A DNA stretch of 64,000 nucleotides from the NCBI GenBank assembly GCA_006503535.1, contig QYRS01000009.1, positions 1,674,001 to 1,738,000 on the forward strand. Direction: 5' to 3'. This document shows positions 22,001 through 34,879 of the stretch, one piece after another (position 1 is the stretch's first letter; the number at the start of each line of letters is the position of its first letter). The position numbers were made by a program, and so were the translations under genes. The notes beneath the pieces were generated by a model. That model was given only the letters and a program-made list of their open reading frames with translations. It searched no databases and was not told the origin of the DNA. The DNA comes from Arthrinium phaeospermum (Eukaryota; Ascomycota; Sordariomycetes; Amphisphaeriales; Apiosporaceae).

Positions 22001-23978
22001 TGAGAAGGAAATGGGAATCGAGTCAGGCTAAATCACCAATGACAGCTAGCCCCGGTACCAGACCCCGATAACCAAGCCTGCCATAAGCAACAATAAGCCT
22101 CGGCTGCTGACATTGACAGGCCCTAGAAAGCGTTGAAATGGCCGTTGACGACTAGACAACCAGGGTTGTCCCGGCAGGAAATGGCGGGCCAAGATTTGAA
22201 TGGGGCCCTCCGGACCGACTAGTTGAGACAGAGAAATATGACCCAGTCCGATAATGGAAGGTCGCAAGAGTCATGCTGTAATGAGGGCGAGTCCTTTCGC
22301 TTCGGGATCTCATGCAGGTCGCAGAAAGTACGAGGCCCAGTGAAAGGAGCCAGTCTAGTGTGCAGACTACCACCAACTACCTACTGCAACATGTGTTTCT
22401 GGAATGCTGTATGTAGGAGCATCTGAAAGCGGGTAAAGATGGAGGAGGAAGGAGGCTTCTGGCCGCATCTGCTGGCTGGTAGTATTGCCATTGATCCGAC
22501 CTAACCGGGCGGACTCTCGGGGGTTGGTGAGAGAACACGATATCGCCTCGAGTTTGCCTGAGGGCTGCCGATCATCGGTGCTTGTGACTCCCGCATCCCG
22601 AGCCCGAGTCCTTGTCGGTGTGCATTGCCCATCGAACCTAGCAGGTCCCGTACAGGTACCTACTCGCATCAAGCCCAATCTCCTCTCTCCGGGCGCCTGA
22701 CTCCATCCGGACCTGTGTCAGCCGTAATCGTGAGATTGGAAGCTGGGGAAGATGCATCAAAGCCACGAGAAGTCTCGTTGGGGGGTCGCGCGATGCTCAA
22801 TGCGCCGGCTGTCTGCCATAAGCTTTCCTAGCTGTCCCTAGTTTGCCTAGGACCGTCCGCTCCTGCGGTTTCATTGGAATGGGCTGGTCGGCCGTATTTG
22901 GCTCCCGGGGGTATTTCCCTTCGCAGTAAAGAGCGGCTCATCTCAGTGGCGTTAGTGTGTGGGTGGATCCCCAGTCAGTGCCAGCTTAGAAGAAGCAGAA
23001 GAAGAAATAGTGACTGCACCCCGCAAAGACTTACACGTCTCCACTGTATTTTTCCGACCTGCTAAGATAGGTAGGATACGACAGCGCTGCGATATGGCGC
23101 TCGAAGGTAATCCCGCTTTGCGAGCTTCTGATACGCTCGCGTCTCTGGCTCCTGACTTGCAAGGGAGGGACGACTCTGTCCGCCTCGCCGCTAGCATTCG
23201 GGAGCTTCCTGGTTGGTCCTAACCCAGATATCCCAACGAGCCAATCTGGTGTAACGTGTTGGTGGTCAGGGTTTGGCTCCTCTGCCGCCACCCGATTTCT
23301 TGTATTGATCAATCTCCATGCCCTGCATGTACATAGTATATTCCGTCAAGCATAGGTAGGTACAGGCTTCGGGGATAACTTGGAAGAGACAAGAGAGCGA
23401 GAGACAAAGATAAGGAAACTGGGGACGGTTTGGTCACTCCCTGTTCAGATCCATAGGAGCAAGATATGTACAAGGTAGGTTCTAGCAGGTAGGTAAAGTA
23501 CCTACTGAACCAATCTGGTGGGCCGAGAGACGCAGACGTGTTGGTGACATTATTCTATTTCCAATTTTTGGCCCCGTTTCCGTCTCCTCTCCCTGGCGGC
23601 GAACCCCAGTGCCCAGAACCGGCTCCGATACCTGCTGGGCTACTCCCGTTACTGCGTCCCTTGCACTGTAATCCCGAGCGATTGCAAGTCCAGCAAGCCT
23701 CTCTGGGTCCATTGGGCAAGCGCACCTGCATCCCGAATCGTTCCATCCCATCCCATCCCACTCCGACTAGGATCGCCCACATTGCATTCACATCCACTCT
23801 GCTTAGGCGCGCATTCGGCTCGGTGATCCCTCTCCTATGGCGCTTTACACCCTTCCGCTGTTCCTATAAGTCGCGATCCCGCCCACCTACTGTTTCTCTT
23901 CTCTTTTTCTCTTTCCTCCTTCAGTGTCATTCGCTCGTACCGACCAGTCTCCCAAAATTGCTGGAGCCGACCATCGTC
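19068..23978. other. Gene-free interval upstream of the peptide transporter
   Basis: No supportable gene in 4.9 kb. Frames are short and lie on both strands; the longest, a 165-codon frame at 21040-21537 on the minus strand, has no recognisable domain. Short GTAGGT/TACCTA motifs recur between about 22.6 and 23.5 kb. The last 150 bases are strongly C/T-rich and are probably the leader of the PTR2-type gene. Confidence 0.55.
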
Positions 23979-25912
23979 ATGGGTATGTTCACCAATTCGA
24001 CCAGACATCACTTTTTGGTGGGAAAAAAATTCGTTACTGACCAATTGTCCCCCCAATAGCTGAGAAGGACATTGAAAAGATGCCCTCGGGCACTGCCGAG
24101 GAAATCAAGCGCGGCCTTACCCCCCCTGGCGACTCCCATGCGCCCTTCTTCGACAATGCCAAGTTGTCGGACGATTACGAGGGCAAGCCGACGGAGGAGG
24201 AATTCGCGACGCTTCGCCGAGTCCCCGGCAGCATCCCCGTCGTGGCCTACATGATTTGCGCCGTCGAATTCGCCGAACGAGCCTCCTACTATGGTGTCCA
24301 GCCCTTGATCAACAACTACGTCAACCGCCCCATGCCCGAGGGTGGTAACGGGTATGGCGCGCCCCCGCCCAACACCCAGGAAACTGGTGGTGCCCTGGGC
24401 CTGGGTACCCAGGTCGCTAACGCGGCCGGCCAGTCGTTCAGTCTGCTGGCCTACGTCCTGCCCCTCCTGTTCGGTTACATGGCCGATACCAAGACCGGCC
24501 GCTTTAAGATGATCTGCTATGGTGTGCTCGTTTGCGGTGTTGCCCACATCCTCATGGTCGCTGCCGGCGCCCCGGCTCTGCTGGCCAACGGCACCGCCAA
24601 GATCCCCTACTTCATCTCTCTCTACATCCTGTCGCTCGGTGCGGCCATGTTCAAGCCCAACGTGTCTCCGATTCTTCTGGATCAGATGACCACCACCGTG
24701 CCCAAGGTCATTACCAACGCCAAGGGCGAGAAGGTCATTCAGGATCCCGAGTCCACCACTGAGCGTGTCATGCTCTGGTTCTACCTCCTGATCAACGTCG
24801 GTGGCTTCATGAACGTCGCCACTGCATACATCGAGAAGTACGTCGGATGGTGGTTGGCGTTCCTCGTCCCCCTTATCCTGTACCTGCCTCTTCCCTTCCT
24901 CCTGTGGTTCCTCTACAAGCGCCTTATCCTGCACCCTCCTGGGGGCAGCAACCTCCCCGACTGCTTCCGCGTCCTGGGTGTTTGCATGAAGAAGGGTGGA
25001 ATCATGAGAATCGGCCGCAAGGGCTGGTGGGATGCTGCCAAGCCCTCGGTCATGGCTGCCCGCGGTCAGCCCATCACCTGCAACTGGAACGACCAATTCG
25101 TCGAGGATGTCAAGAAGACTTTCCAGGCCACCGGTATCTTCTGCTTCTTCCCCATTCAGTACCTGAACGACAACGGTATCGGTAGCGCCGCCAACTTCTT
25201 GTCGACCATGCTGAAGACCGACGGTGTCCCCAACGATGTCCTCAGCAACTTTAACAGCTTGAGTATTATTATCGCTGCCCCGCTCCTCAACTACGGCCTA
25301 TACCCCTTCCTGCGTAAGATGCATATCCACTACGGCCCCGTTGCCCGTATCACCACTGGTTTGTTTCTGTCGTCGGTCGGTGGTGTCGGTTACACCGTCC
25401 TCAACTACTACGCCTACAAGCTGTCACCTTGCGGCAACATGGGCTCCTCCGACTGCAAGATTGACGGCGGTGTTGCCAACATCAGCATTTGGTGGTTGGC
25501 TATCCCCTTCTCGATCGGTGGTGTCTCCGAGCTCTTCATCAACGTGCCCGCGTACGGTATCGCCTATTCCCGTGCCCCGGTCAACATGCGAGGTCTGGTT
25601 TCCGCCATTAACCTGTTCAACACCGGTGTCGCCTATATCATTGGCCTCGCCTGCTCGTCTGTCATCACTGACCCGTACTTGACGTGGGACTTCGGCGGCC
25701 CGGCCATTGCCGGCTTCATCCTCACCGTTATCTTCTACTTCACCTTCCGCCACATCGACTCGGAGGAGTACGAGATCAACACGACGACCGACTACACGCT
25801 CGAGCTCGAGGGAACCGGCCCCGTGGTCGGCGAGAGCGAGAAGAACGCGAGCGTGAACCGGCCAGCTCCCATTGCCGACAATGAGGAGATGATGATCTCA
25901 CAGAAGCAGTAA
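23979..25912 (+). CDS. PTR2: Proton-coupled oligopeptide transporter, POT/PTR2 family (2 exons)
   Basis: Imports di- and tripeptides with protons across the plasma membrane. Exon 1 is 23979-23982 (ATG plus one base), the intron is 23983-24059, and exon 2 is 24060-25912; 618 residues, the usual fungal PTR2 length. The family motif ExxER is present as E71-F-A-E74-R75 followed by SYYG at 77-80. The second family signature region reads LWFYLLINVGGFMN. About twelve hydrophobic membrane segments can be traced, with a large hydrophilic loop in the middle and hydrophilic ends. Codons are strongly C-ending, unlike the neighbours, which suggests high expression. The start is chosen because the spliced ATG joins directly to AEKDIEKMP; the first ATG inside exon 2 (MPSGT) would remove only eight residues and is a weaker alternative. 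Confidence 0.93.
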
Positions 25913-28232
25913 TTCTCTCTGTGGGGCGCTTGCTGGCGTGGGCGTTGGTGTGTGTTTGAATAGGTTTCCCCGGATTTTTAAGGGACGATGCTGTTATATC
26001 GGGAGCGACGGAGTTAGTTGTACGAATTGCGAAAGGCACCTTCTATGATACCAAGACGACATGCGTAATACAGCATATACGAAAGTGTATGATATATAGC
26101 ACCACTTAATGAACAGAACGGTGCTCAATCAACATCATGAAACTACCTTAGGACCTCTTGCTTGACCGTGATTATGTGAAGTCGGAATAGACTTGGTGCT
26201 CCGCGCTTGTACTCGTCACGCGGCTGAACTTGCACAGGCCGGGGCTTGATAGTGTGGAAGTAGCTCCTTCTAGTTTTGGCCAGCGTCAGCTTGTCACACA
26301 CCACCCACCCTCCTGGGACGTAACGGTGTTAGGAGCGTTCGGCTATGCAGCTGGCTATTTGTATCACATCATCCATCATATGATAGCTTCATCGAAATGG
26401 AATGGTTGGATTACTGTTCAACTACCTGTCTGATGTTTCATCATCACCAGATCGCCATATCTTCGATGCGGACAACTGCCCCTAACAATGACAACCGACT
26501 AACACATCAGAAGCCATATATCTTAATCACCTCAGCTACGCTTTTTGTATGCAGCCTATTTAGGGATTTTCAAGCTCCCAACCAGCGAGTGCCAGAGAAT
26601 CTAGACAGCCGTCCAAGACCAGCAGCCGCTCGTCAACAAGCTCGTCTAATCCTGCCTTGTACAGTGCTTACTACATACCTGTCAGGTCCCGGCCGAGATA
26701 GATCGACATATCTTGGGTGGATCTCATCCTGCGTCCCGATGTTGAATCTGTATGGTATGTGCTTTGGCCACGGCGCCCGGCAGCGTGGGTCTGCAGCAGT
26801 GCGTTGGATCTACTAATACACACCTACACGCATGTGCGCACCTACATGCCCAGCCGCATGTTTATTTATATTCCACCTTGGCGTTGGGAAGCTGCCGGAT
26901 CAGCGTCGTGCGGCGTTGCACTAGTAGGGGCTCCAACGCAACGATGCCAGCGTCCGTCACCGCCTACGCCCAGTTGTTTTTCTTGGGTGTGGGCCTTCCC
27001 TTTGGGGGCCATTTATCAAGGCACTTGGGCACATACCTATGTATGTAGGTGTCTTCAATCGTGGTTTCTGCGGTGTGAGCGCGGTGGGGGCGCGTATCAC
27101 CACCACACCGACCACCGCCGCCGTCCACGTGGCGTAAGCGGTGTATGGCAGGACCGGGTGGCTGGGTTGAGGATCGCCTTTTTGATGCCGTTCCCTTGGG
27201 TGAACTGGGTTCGGGATACTACGGATCTTCGCGGGTGGAGCTGGAGGGGGGAAAGAGGACAATGGCTGGCGACTTGGCAGATGAGCTTGGCATGTGCTCA
27301 TTGGGAGATAGGAGTGTTGCCTCATTCCTCAAGAGGTGAAGTTGACCGAAGCACGTCTCTTCTTCAACCAAAGTCGACACCACCGGCGTATCTAACGGTC
27401 TGAGAGACAAAGGTTTCGGTACCGTTTAGACTTCTTTCTGCCCGTCGTCTTCTTGGCATTTCCCTCGAGGCTTTGGTCCCCGTGATAAGGAATTCGAAGG
27501 GATTTACGCTCTTCTCGTTATTCAAGTCACTGTTCCAAAGCATTCAGCAGACCAAGGGTTAGGAAGCGAATGATCGTCAGCATCGAAGATGCTCTGGATC
27601 ACATGTAATCAGAAAAGGCTAGGGACAAGGCTAATCGCCCTGAAAAACCTCGTCTTCGCTGGGAAGTAAACGACCTGGCTCGATCCGTCTTTAGGAAGGG
27701 CACGATACTCGAGCGTCCAGCACAGTCAATCTCACGTCCATTTGAAAATGACCATAGTCATCACAATGATTAACCAGAATAAGGGGGCTAACTGATACTT
27801 GAGACTCCCTTCTGGGCCTTTCATGCTTTGTTGGTCAGGAGAGTGACTAGCAGTCACGGGGCATTTGGCAACGCGTCTAGAAGATTTTCAACCAGCAACA
27901 TAACATGGATAGGCCAACCTGTGACGGAGCAGCTCTTAACAAAATACTCAGTTGACATGTGGCAATCAGGTGCCTAGCGATGGACATTGCTGGTTGGTTT
28001 ATCGAAATATGTATATCTTGCCTGCTGATATATCGCTTTTCCATCTAGGCAAAATTGGACGTATCACGCTTGTCATACTCAGGTCCACATTCACGCTGAA
28101 GATACTTGCAGTACGCAATGAAATATGTGCGATGATGTCAACAGAGACAGCTTGTTATACCAGTTTCATTGCTGTAGAAAAGAACATGCCTTGGTCTTCT
28201 AGCAATACGAATGGTCTCTTCGACGGGCGTTA

Positions 28233-30048
28233 TTAGTTGAGCATAGGTATCATGTTTCCCGTGTGCTCCATAACATCTTCATCAACCTTGGCATAATTTA
28301 TGGCGTCAACGACATCCGCGACCATCGGTCGAGAGGTGGCTGACAAACCATGGTGGCCGTCATTGACTTCAAGTGGGTCTCGAGGATCATCGGGACTTGA
28401 GTCGTTGGTTGAAGTGCACTTAGTTGCCACCGGTTTCTCGACAAAGGGGTCTGTGTCAATAACATACGTTAGTCCATGCTCCAAGATATTGGTTTGCGGG
28501 CAGGCGGCTGTAGACAGGAGCCAGAAAGGGAAGAGAATGCATACTAATTTTGCGTTTCCGCCTCCATCATCAACTGGGACACAGATCCGTCGATCATACG
28601 CTTATGATTGATCTATGGGAATACTGGTGGGAGTAAGAAATTCGGCGCCAGACCTTTGCCCCAACGAACGAGCCGTTGATACATGTCCCGGATGCAGTGA
28701 GCTACGCTGTGGCCATCGGATACGCAATGCTGCTGGTAGTTTGGACAGCCTCGGGGAACGACAAGCTATAATAACCAGTCGCAGTAACAGCCGGGAGAAG
28801 AGGTCTGATGGGTGGCTGGGGCTCTGGTGGTGTGGGCTAACGAGAAGATTGTGTGTCGCTTGGTGTAGAAGACTGATCACCTTTCGAGACGGCCGGAACG
28901 ACAGACGACTTTTTCTGCTTGTCGCTGGTATTGGGCGGGCCCGAGATCCCCCGGAAATAACCCTTAAAGGTGTTTATGTCATGCCGGATGTTGACCATAG
29001 TCTTCTCAATTTGTTGATTGGCCCTTGCCATGTACACCTTTGCTTTCCCTTGTGTATTCCTCGTAGTAGCTTGGTCCGATCTGTTCTTGATATCATATCG
29101 CTTGCGGGGATCTGGGCTTATAAGGTCGTCGGGATGGACAGCGTTCGGCATTTTATCGAATAAGAAGATGCTGCCTCTTAATACGGATACCAGACGAGGG
29201 AAAAAGATAAGTCAGACCAAGGAAGGTTTGTAGGTAACCTAAGATTCAGATGAGGACGAATGTAAGCTGTGAGTCTGTGAAAGTCAGAGGTAGAATGCAG
29301 AAAGCAAAAGTTGTCCAGTTGTGGTGGGGAGTAAGTGATTCGCGAAGAAGTGTACCTTATGTTCGATGACAGTCACACAATTGAAACGCAGGAAGGGAGC
29401 CATAAAGCCGCAACGCATCATCTAAGGGCGGTAGGAATCCAAGAAAGGATGGAAAGGTCGATTGGTTTTGGGCAGAAGGAGACAACACATGCATTACAAG
29501 AGCCAGCCAAGTGTGGGAAGGAACGACCCAAAAGGGGAAGCGCGACTACTTGCACCGTCGAGACAAACTTGATCAATCAATCGAGAGATATGGGAGACGT
29601 ATCTCGGCGTCACTGCCTCAATACACCACCGCGTCCACCAGCCTCATTCCCGAAAGCCATTATACAGCTTTTACCACTGCTATTATCGAGGTAACAAGTG
29701 CTATGAACGTAAGCCATGCGCCTTGGTTAATGTCTTGTTCCATGTGAGCAGAGAGATCCTCAATTACAAGGACAGGTTCTCCCGTGGTGCGCTGTTTGGA
29801 GTCTCTCACGGATCTGGAAGGGCTTCCACCCCCATACGTAGCTGATTCATCCGTGTCTGGGCACAGTCTCGATCCACATACCTTTTCAACGTCTGATACC
29901 AAGATGTAGGGTGTTCCTCCTGTCGAATGGCATTATGTAGTACACTGCACGATGGCTCACAGCCAGTCCCTTTTCCCAGAAGCCTTAGTAGGCAATTGAT
30001 ATGGGGCTTGAAAATACTGAACTCGATCTGACTAGAGATGCTTAACAT
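28233..30048 (-). pseudogene. Possible degenerate coding segments, family unknown
   Basis: Several minus-strand frames have plausible protein composition. 30048-29806 encodes a segment with PHINCLLRLLGKGTGCEPSC and WYQTLKRYVDRD. The overlapping frame ending at 29660 continues with EPVLVIEDLSAHMEQDINQG and a terminal hydrophobic helix (WLTFIALVTSIIAVV). 29151-28837 is hydrophilic and basic, and 28484-28233 is acidic. The first two sit in different frames and I found no good intron that joins them, so a frameshifted relic is more likely than a working gene. This is a weak call based on composition and continuity only. Confidence 0.2.
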
Positions 30049-30462
30049 CTTGCCAGGCGTCTTGGATGATTTGTCGTCAAGGCTTAGTAGTTACCGCAAC
30101 GGAACTAGTCAATATACTGGTGGCGATGGATTCAAAGGCAGAGTAGCATTGGTAGTTGCTGATGACGATATAAATTTATCACTCAAGAACTAAATGCCAG
30201 AGATGGTGGAACGTGGAATCTCTGGTCAGGGGGGTTGAAGCCTATTCCTCTTTCAACTTGCGCAGCTTATTAAGTCGGAGACAAAGAGGTTGCCGTTATA
30301 GCTGTATCGTAATTGCTCTGCTGTGTGATTGGAATCTACATAATTCGAACAAATCAACAAATTTTGTAAAGAATATGAATGTATCTTCCATAAAGTTGAG
30401 TCTGGTGTAAAGAGCAAGGGTGGATAGGTCTGGCTCGAATTAGGGCGAAGGGGGCAAAAATG

Positions 30463-30472
30463 AAAAGAAAAA
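30463..30472 (-). terminator. Pol III-type T-run terminator
   Basis: On the minus strand the bases directly after the tRNA-like 3' end read C-T5-C-T4. A run of five T four bases after the mature 3' end is what RNA polymerase III needs to stop. Confidence 0.5.
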
Positions 30473-30475
30473 GAG

Positions 30476-30552
30476 TGCCCGCAGAGGGAGTTGAACCCTC
30501 TTGCCTTTAAGTATAATAGAATAAGAGATATTAACCGCTAGGCTACACCGGC
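30476..30552 (-). tRNA. tRNA-like gene, isotype unclear (possible degenerate tRNA)
   Basis: A 77-nt segment carries both internal Pol III promoter boxes. The A box TAGCCTAGCGG fits TRGYNNANNNG; the B box GGTTCAACTCC fits GGTTCRANYCC. The T arm is a perfect 5-bp stem (GAGGG/CCCTC) with a 7-nt TTCAACT loop. The acceptor arm pairs 6 of 7 if wobble pairs are allowed, leaving one G-G mismatch. The D stem and anticodon stem do not fold well: the 20-nt AT-rich middle gives no convincing anticodon, although ATA and TAT can be forced. It could be a decayed tRNA, a tRNA with a small intron, or a tRNA-derived retroelement head. Confidence 0.45.
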
Positions 30553-33500
30553 CCGGGCAATAGAGCAAGGTATCAACAGGGATTATCAAGGCAAGAGACC
30601 AGAAGTGTTGCTTGCCGCTGCTGTGATGATATCCTGGGTGTGGATGAACCCAAATCTCCGTACCGTACAATGCCAACTTTAGATTCTCGGACTCGGGCGT
30701 GTCGAGTGCGAAGCAAGCGACATAATCGAAAAAGGCTCCGGCTGTTACAATATATAAAAGCTGGGTTTGGTTGCTCGAGAGACTCGGTAGTCATGCGCAA
30801 GGTGACACATCTGGCCCGAAATGGCAACCTGGTAAGGCGCCGCTGTTCCGGTAGCATATCGCGATGTCAGTGATAGACCCAAAGCCGGCCTCGGGGAGGA
30901 GAATAGGGTGTGTACAAGCTTTGATGGGCTCTCTACTTTCTCGAGGGCCTTGGGACAGGATTGCGCTCCCCGGACGATGTACGTGCCTACAATGCCAAAA
31001 TCGAAAGATAAACCTGGAGGTCATCTGCTCGCGGTGAAGATGACAGCTTCTTCTCATGCGCGACCGAGGTTAGTACATTCTGATCCAGCAAAGTGTTATA
31101 CCGGTCTCGAGTTTTGACATAGGGCTGGAGGGAAATGCGAACGTCGTAAGAGTGTGTCAATTGGTATACATACGGAAATGGGCTCTTACATGTTTTTCTG
31201 ACACGATGATCCAGCCCTTATGTTCAGCGAAATACGGCCGAAGTGGAATATAATATAGCGAGCAGGCTCGTTTCCCAAGACTCGATGTATTGTGCCATAT
31301 ATGTCTAACCAAATCTAGTGACCACATATTGCAGGGGAAGATAATGGCGAGTGGTAGATGTTATCTTTGAAATCTTATCCTATCAAGCAAACACATATAA
31401 TGAAGCCTGAAGACCAAGCCGTAGAGGATCACTTTCTAAAGGGGATCTGCATGATCTCTTGGAACGTATAGCTGGGGATCTGACAAGGTAACCCCTTTAA
31501 TTGATGTGCCCCTAGCCACTTTCGTCAGCGAGTAGGAAACACTCGCACACACTCCAGAAGATCGAGCACGTGGACTCAAGCATCACCACCTCAGAAATTT
31601 TGCTGATGCTGTGAGCAGACTGTTTGAATGAGTTCGGCTTTGAGGCTCCTGTGCCAAGTGGGATGCAAATGCATGGCCGTTCTTGAGTGGCACGAATATA
31701 TTGCTTATCACCGGCTAGGCTATCATGTCACGCTTGTGACCCGTGGTTGCAAGGCTCGCATCTATACTCGCACGTCTGACCTGATGCTCTCTCCATGGAC
31801 TGTTGGCACACGGGGGCTGCTGCAATCAGCTTATGGTCGAGGCCTTCACCGAACATCTTGGCACTCTCGATTTGGTGCTCTTGCATACGGCCGATGATTG
31901 ACTTATTGCCAGAATCGGAAAAGAAAGACCTTCTGGACCCCTATCTGAACATGCGTAAGAGAAGTAAGCAGGATGCTTGAACCAGAAGAATGGATGGGAG
32001 ATGAGTCCGCAACACCCCTCCGCCATTTGAGACCCGAATAATTTGAAGACCGGTAGGTCGACATGTTTGACATCGTTTAATTCGGCCTCGCTTTGCCAAG
32101 GAGGGGGCATAAGTACATTTACATTGTCACGAAGGTCAGCAGACGTTCCTGAATGGAGCGCGGAAGCCCTTGAACAGGGGATGTAATACTGCCATACGGT
32201 CCCTTGAGTAGTTGTGTAATGCACGAAATGAACTTCGATTTCTGAACAAACCACCGCGCACTTGACATGACAGGCAGTGGTGAATATTAGGTTACCTACT
32301 GGTCAGGCTCGGCTGGCAATTCTACACGAGCGCATGCCTTTCGGTAAGGCTAACAACGCACGCTGCTTATCACCTAGTCCATTACCTAAGGAAAATACGA
32401 GGGGTCTTCCTCTCACGCTACGTATACACGATATATTCTAGTGTCGACCAGGGTTTTGTGGCGGCTTAGTCGATATGACGCGGCAGACGATGTGGGAATT
32501 GTGAAAGCCACAGGAGGATTTTATCGTTACGAGACTTGTGCAATAGGGCGTTGAAAGAACACGACTGGGGTTAATGACCAAGATAGCCTCAACGGAGGGG
32601 TAACAGTCTTTTTATATGGACTACGATCGTCATGGCCGAGAGGAAAGTTGAGTCCTAACCAAGAAACATGGTCGGGAGCGGAGCGCTCGAATCGCGAAAT
32701 GCCGGGGTCTATTCTGGGAACCCATGTGCCATTTGCCATAAGGCAAGCAAGGAAATGGAGGCCGCCCCCCGTGCCGCTTTTTGCCCATTCGTCGGCTTCA
32801 GCGGGCGACACGTCATATCCGGGAGAAATACGGGGTGGGCACTGCAAATGTTAATATTTTATTGCCCAGTCCGAGCAGAAATGTTGAAATCGATATCGCC
32901 TGAGCCACTATCATTAAAAAGAAGTATTGATTGAATTCTCTTTGCTGACACGGACTGTCTCATTGCAAGTCAGGAATGGGGTAGGGTATACTAATATTTT
33001 ACATAACTGTATGCACATATCCGCCCGCCAAATCGTTTGTATGCAGCGGCTCAACCCCCGAGCGTCTCGAATGGTGATTTTTAAAACACGTTTCCTTGGC
33101 GGGTAGTCTCAAAGAGCTTCGCGTCCCGTCCACCGTCCACGTTGTCATCATCTGTCACGTTGTGCACCTCCCGGGAAATTGCCGCATCTAGTTTCTGCAG
33201 ATGCGCTATCACTAGTCGAGAGCTCGGCCAGTGGCTGTGCAGGGGAAAAAAAAGAGGAAGGTCGACTGATGCTGCCAGTCCCGACATGTGGTACATTCGA
33301 TATGTTTGATGAGAGCCATGCTTCCGAGGCCCCAATTGTGGTGAGAACCGCGGTGGCTTAAAGTTTCCGGTTAATAACCCCCTTCTCCGCAACAACCTTG
33401 GTGGGCAAAATACAGCGAGCGCAGGCCATTGATGTGTTTCCTAAAGCATGAGACTAGGCCTCTGAGATCTGTATATGTGTAACTATTTAGTATTTACACA

Positions 33501-34879
33501 CTACCTAGAATTAGCATCCTCGCAATAAGCAACTGGTCCGTCAATCTTTCAGGTAGAGTGAGGTGAATGCACCCTTTTCCCCTGCAGGCCCGTGTTACTT
33601 GCCCCATCCCTGTAGTATCCCTTCCAGGCACGCCCTACATATTCCCTCGCTGGCATATGTATGTATCACCACGTACAAAAAGCCCGACTGACGGCAACCT
33701 GATCGTGTGTATGTGGGTGTGGGTGCGCGCGCGCGCCATCACGTTAAGGAGTTCTCCCAACGCCGAGCAGGTCGCTCAACTGTCTTGTCACAAGACAAGA
33801 TCCTTGGTCGTCACATCAGAATGCAGACAGGCATCTCCATGTGCCCATCCAAATGGGTCCCATTCCGGAGGGGGTACGTCCACTCGTTCATAGCGCGCCG
33901 ACCACCAAACACCAGCAACCTTGGAAGGGGGTGTGTGACTGGGAATCCCCACTCTCCAGGCGTCTCCTACCTCCTTCTTAGGCCTTATTAGCAGCCCCGG
34001 GACCCAGGTGCTGTGCCCGTAGGCGTGAGTGTGTGTGAGGCATGTAGCCGTCCTGAAACTCGAAACACACGTAACGCGAGAACGCCCACCCCAAAGTGGT
34101 TCTCGTTACCTTTATTCTCCTAGCCCCGAGTCCTCACCATACTTGGTACATGCAATTGAATCTAGAATCCATCCAGTCCAGACCTGCCCCAAACCAGAAG
34201 AGAACCCCCCCAATAGCCAGACACGACACGCTAGATTAGGTCTTCTGACTAGGAAGGTTAACAGCCACCCAGGAGGGACACTTTACCCAAAAGTCGCATT
34301 TGATTTTGGATTGCCAACGCAATTAACCGCCCTGATCTGATCGCAGCGCAGCGCATCGCATCTTCAGTCCGTTTCTCTGATCTCCATCTAACCTTCTTTC
34401 TCCCACCACCGACGAGACGACCGACGACCACGTCCCTGACAAGACACTGTTTGCGCCTTTGTCTGTTCCTCGACGCAGCAAAGAAGATTTCACGCCCTCT
34501 TTTCGACCTCGAACCCATTTCGGACCAAACAACGATCGCTACCACCCCCATATGTATCTGGGCCATTCTCTTTAGTGTGCGCTGCCACCACCCGTCCTTT
34601 GATTCAGCAATTCGTGGCATCCAGCTGCCTTTCTAGCCCCCTTCCATTGGAGAGCGCAAACGAACGCCATCGGCTATACGATATCCTGGGCCACCCTTCG
34701 GATCCTGTCATTGAGCATTTGCGAACATTCGCCTTCAACGCTTGCCTTTGCACTACTGGAACCTCCTTCTGTTTCTCGCCAGGCGCGAGCTACTATACAA
34801 CCATCATAGGATCGTCGGGCATTCCTAGCAATCACTTGGACAATCTTGATCCTCCACGATCTGGCGCATCCCTTTCAAA

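Larger units (their letters stand above)
25913..34879. other. Gene-poor interval of about 9 kb
   Basis: No intact gene could be supported apart from the tRNA-like unit at 30.5 kb. Base composition is more AT-rich than the flanks in 28-32 kb, and frames are short. The 228-codon plus-strand frame at 26717-27403 is rich in W, R, C and H, typical of non-coding frames. Minus-strand segments at 28.2-30.05 kb have protein-like composition and are listed separately. The final 500 bases are pyrimidine-rich and probably the NIPA gene leader. Confidence 0.55.

Noticed and set aside
24008..25096. 362-codon open frame antisense to the peptide transporter
   Set aside because: It lies opposite a strongly codon-biased gene, where C-ending codons suppress antisense stops. 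Its product is rich in G, D and H without any domain.
26717..27403. 228-codon plus-strand ORF
   Set aside because: High W, R, C and H content, no domain and no spliceable neighbours; looks like chance in GC-rich DNA.
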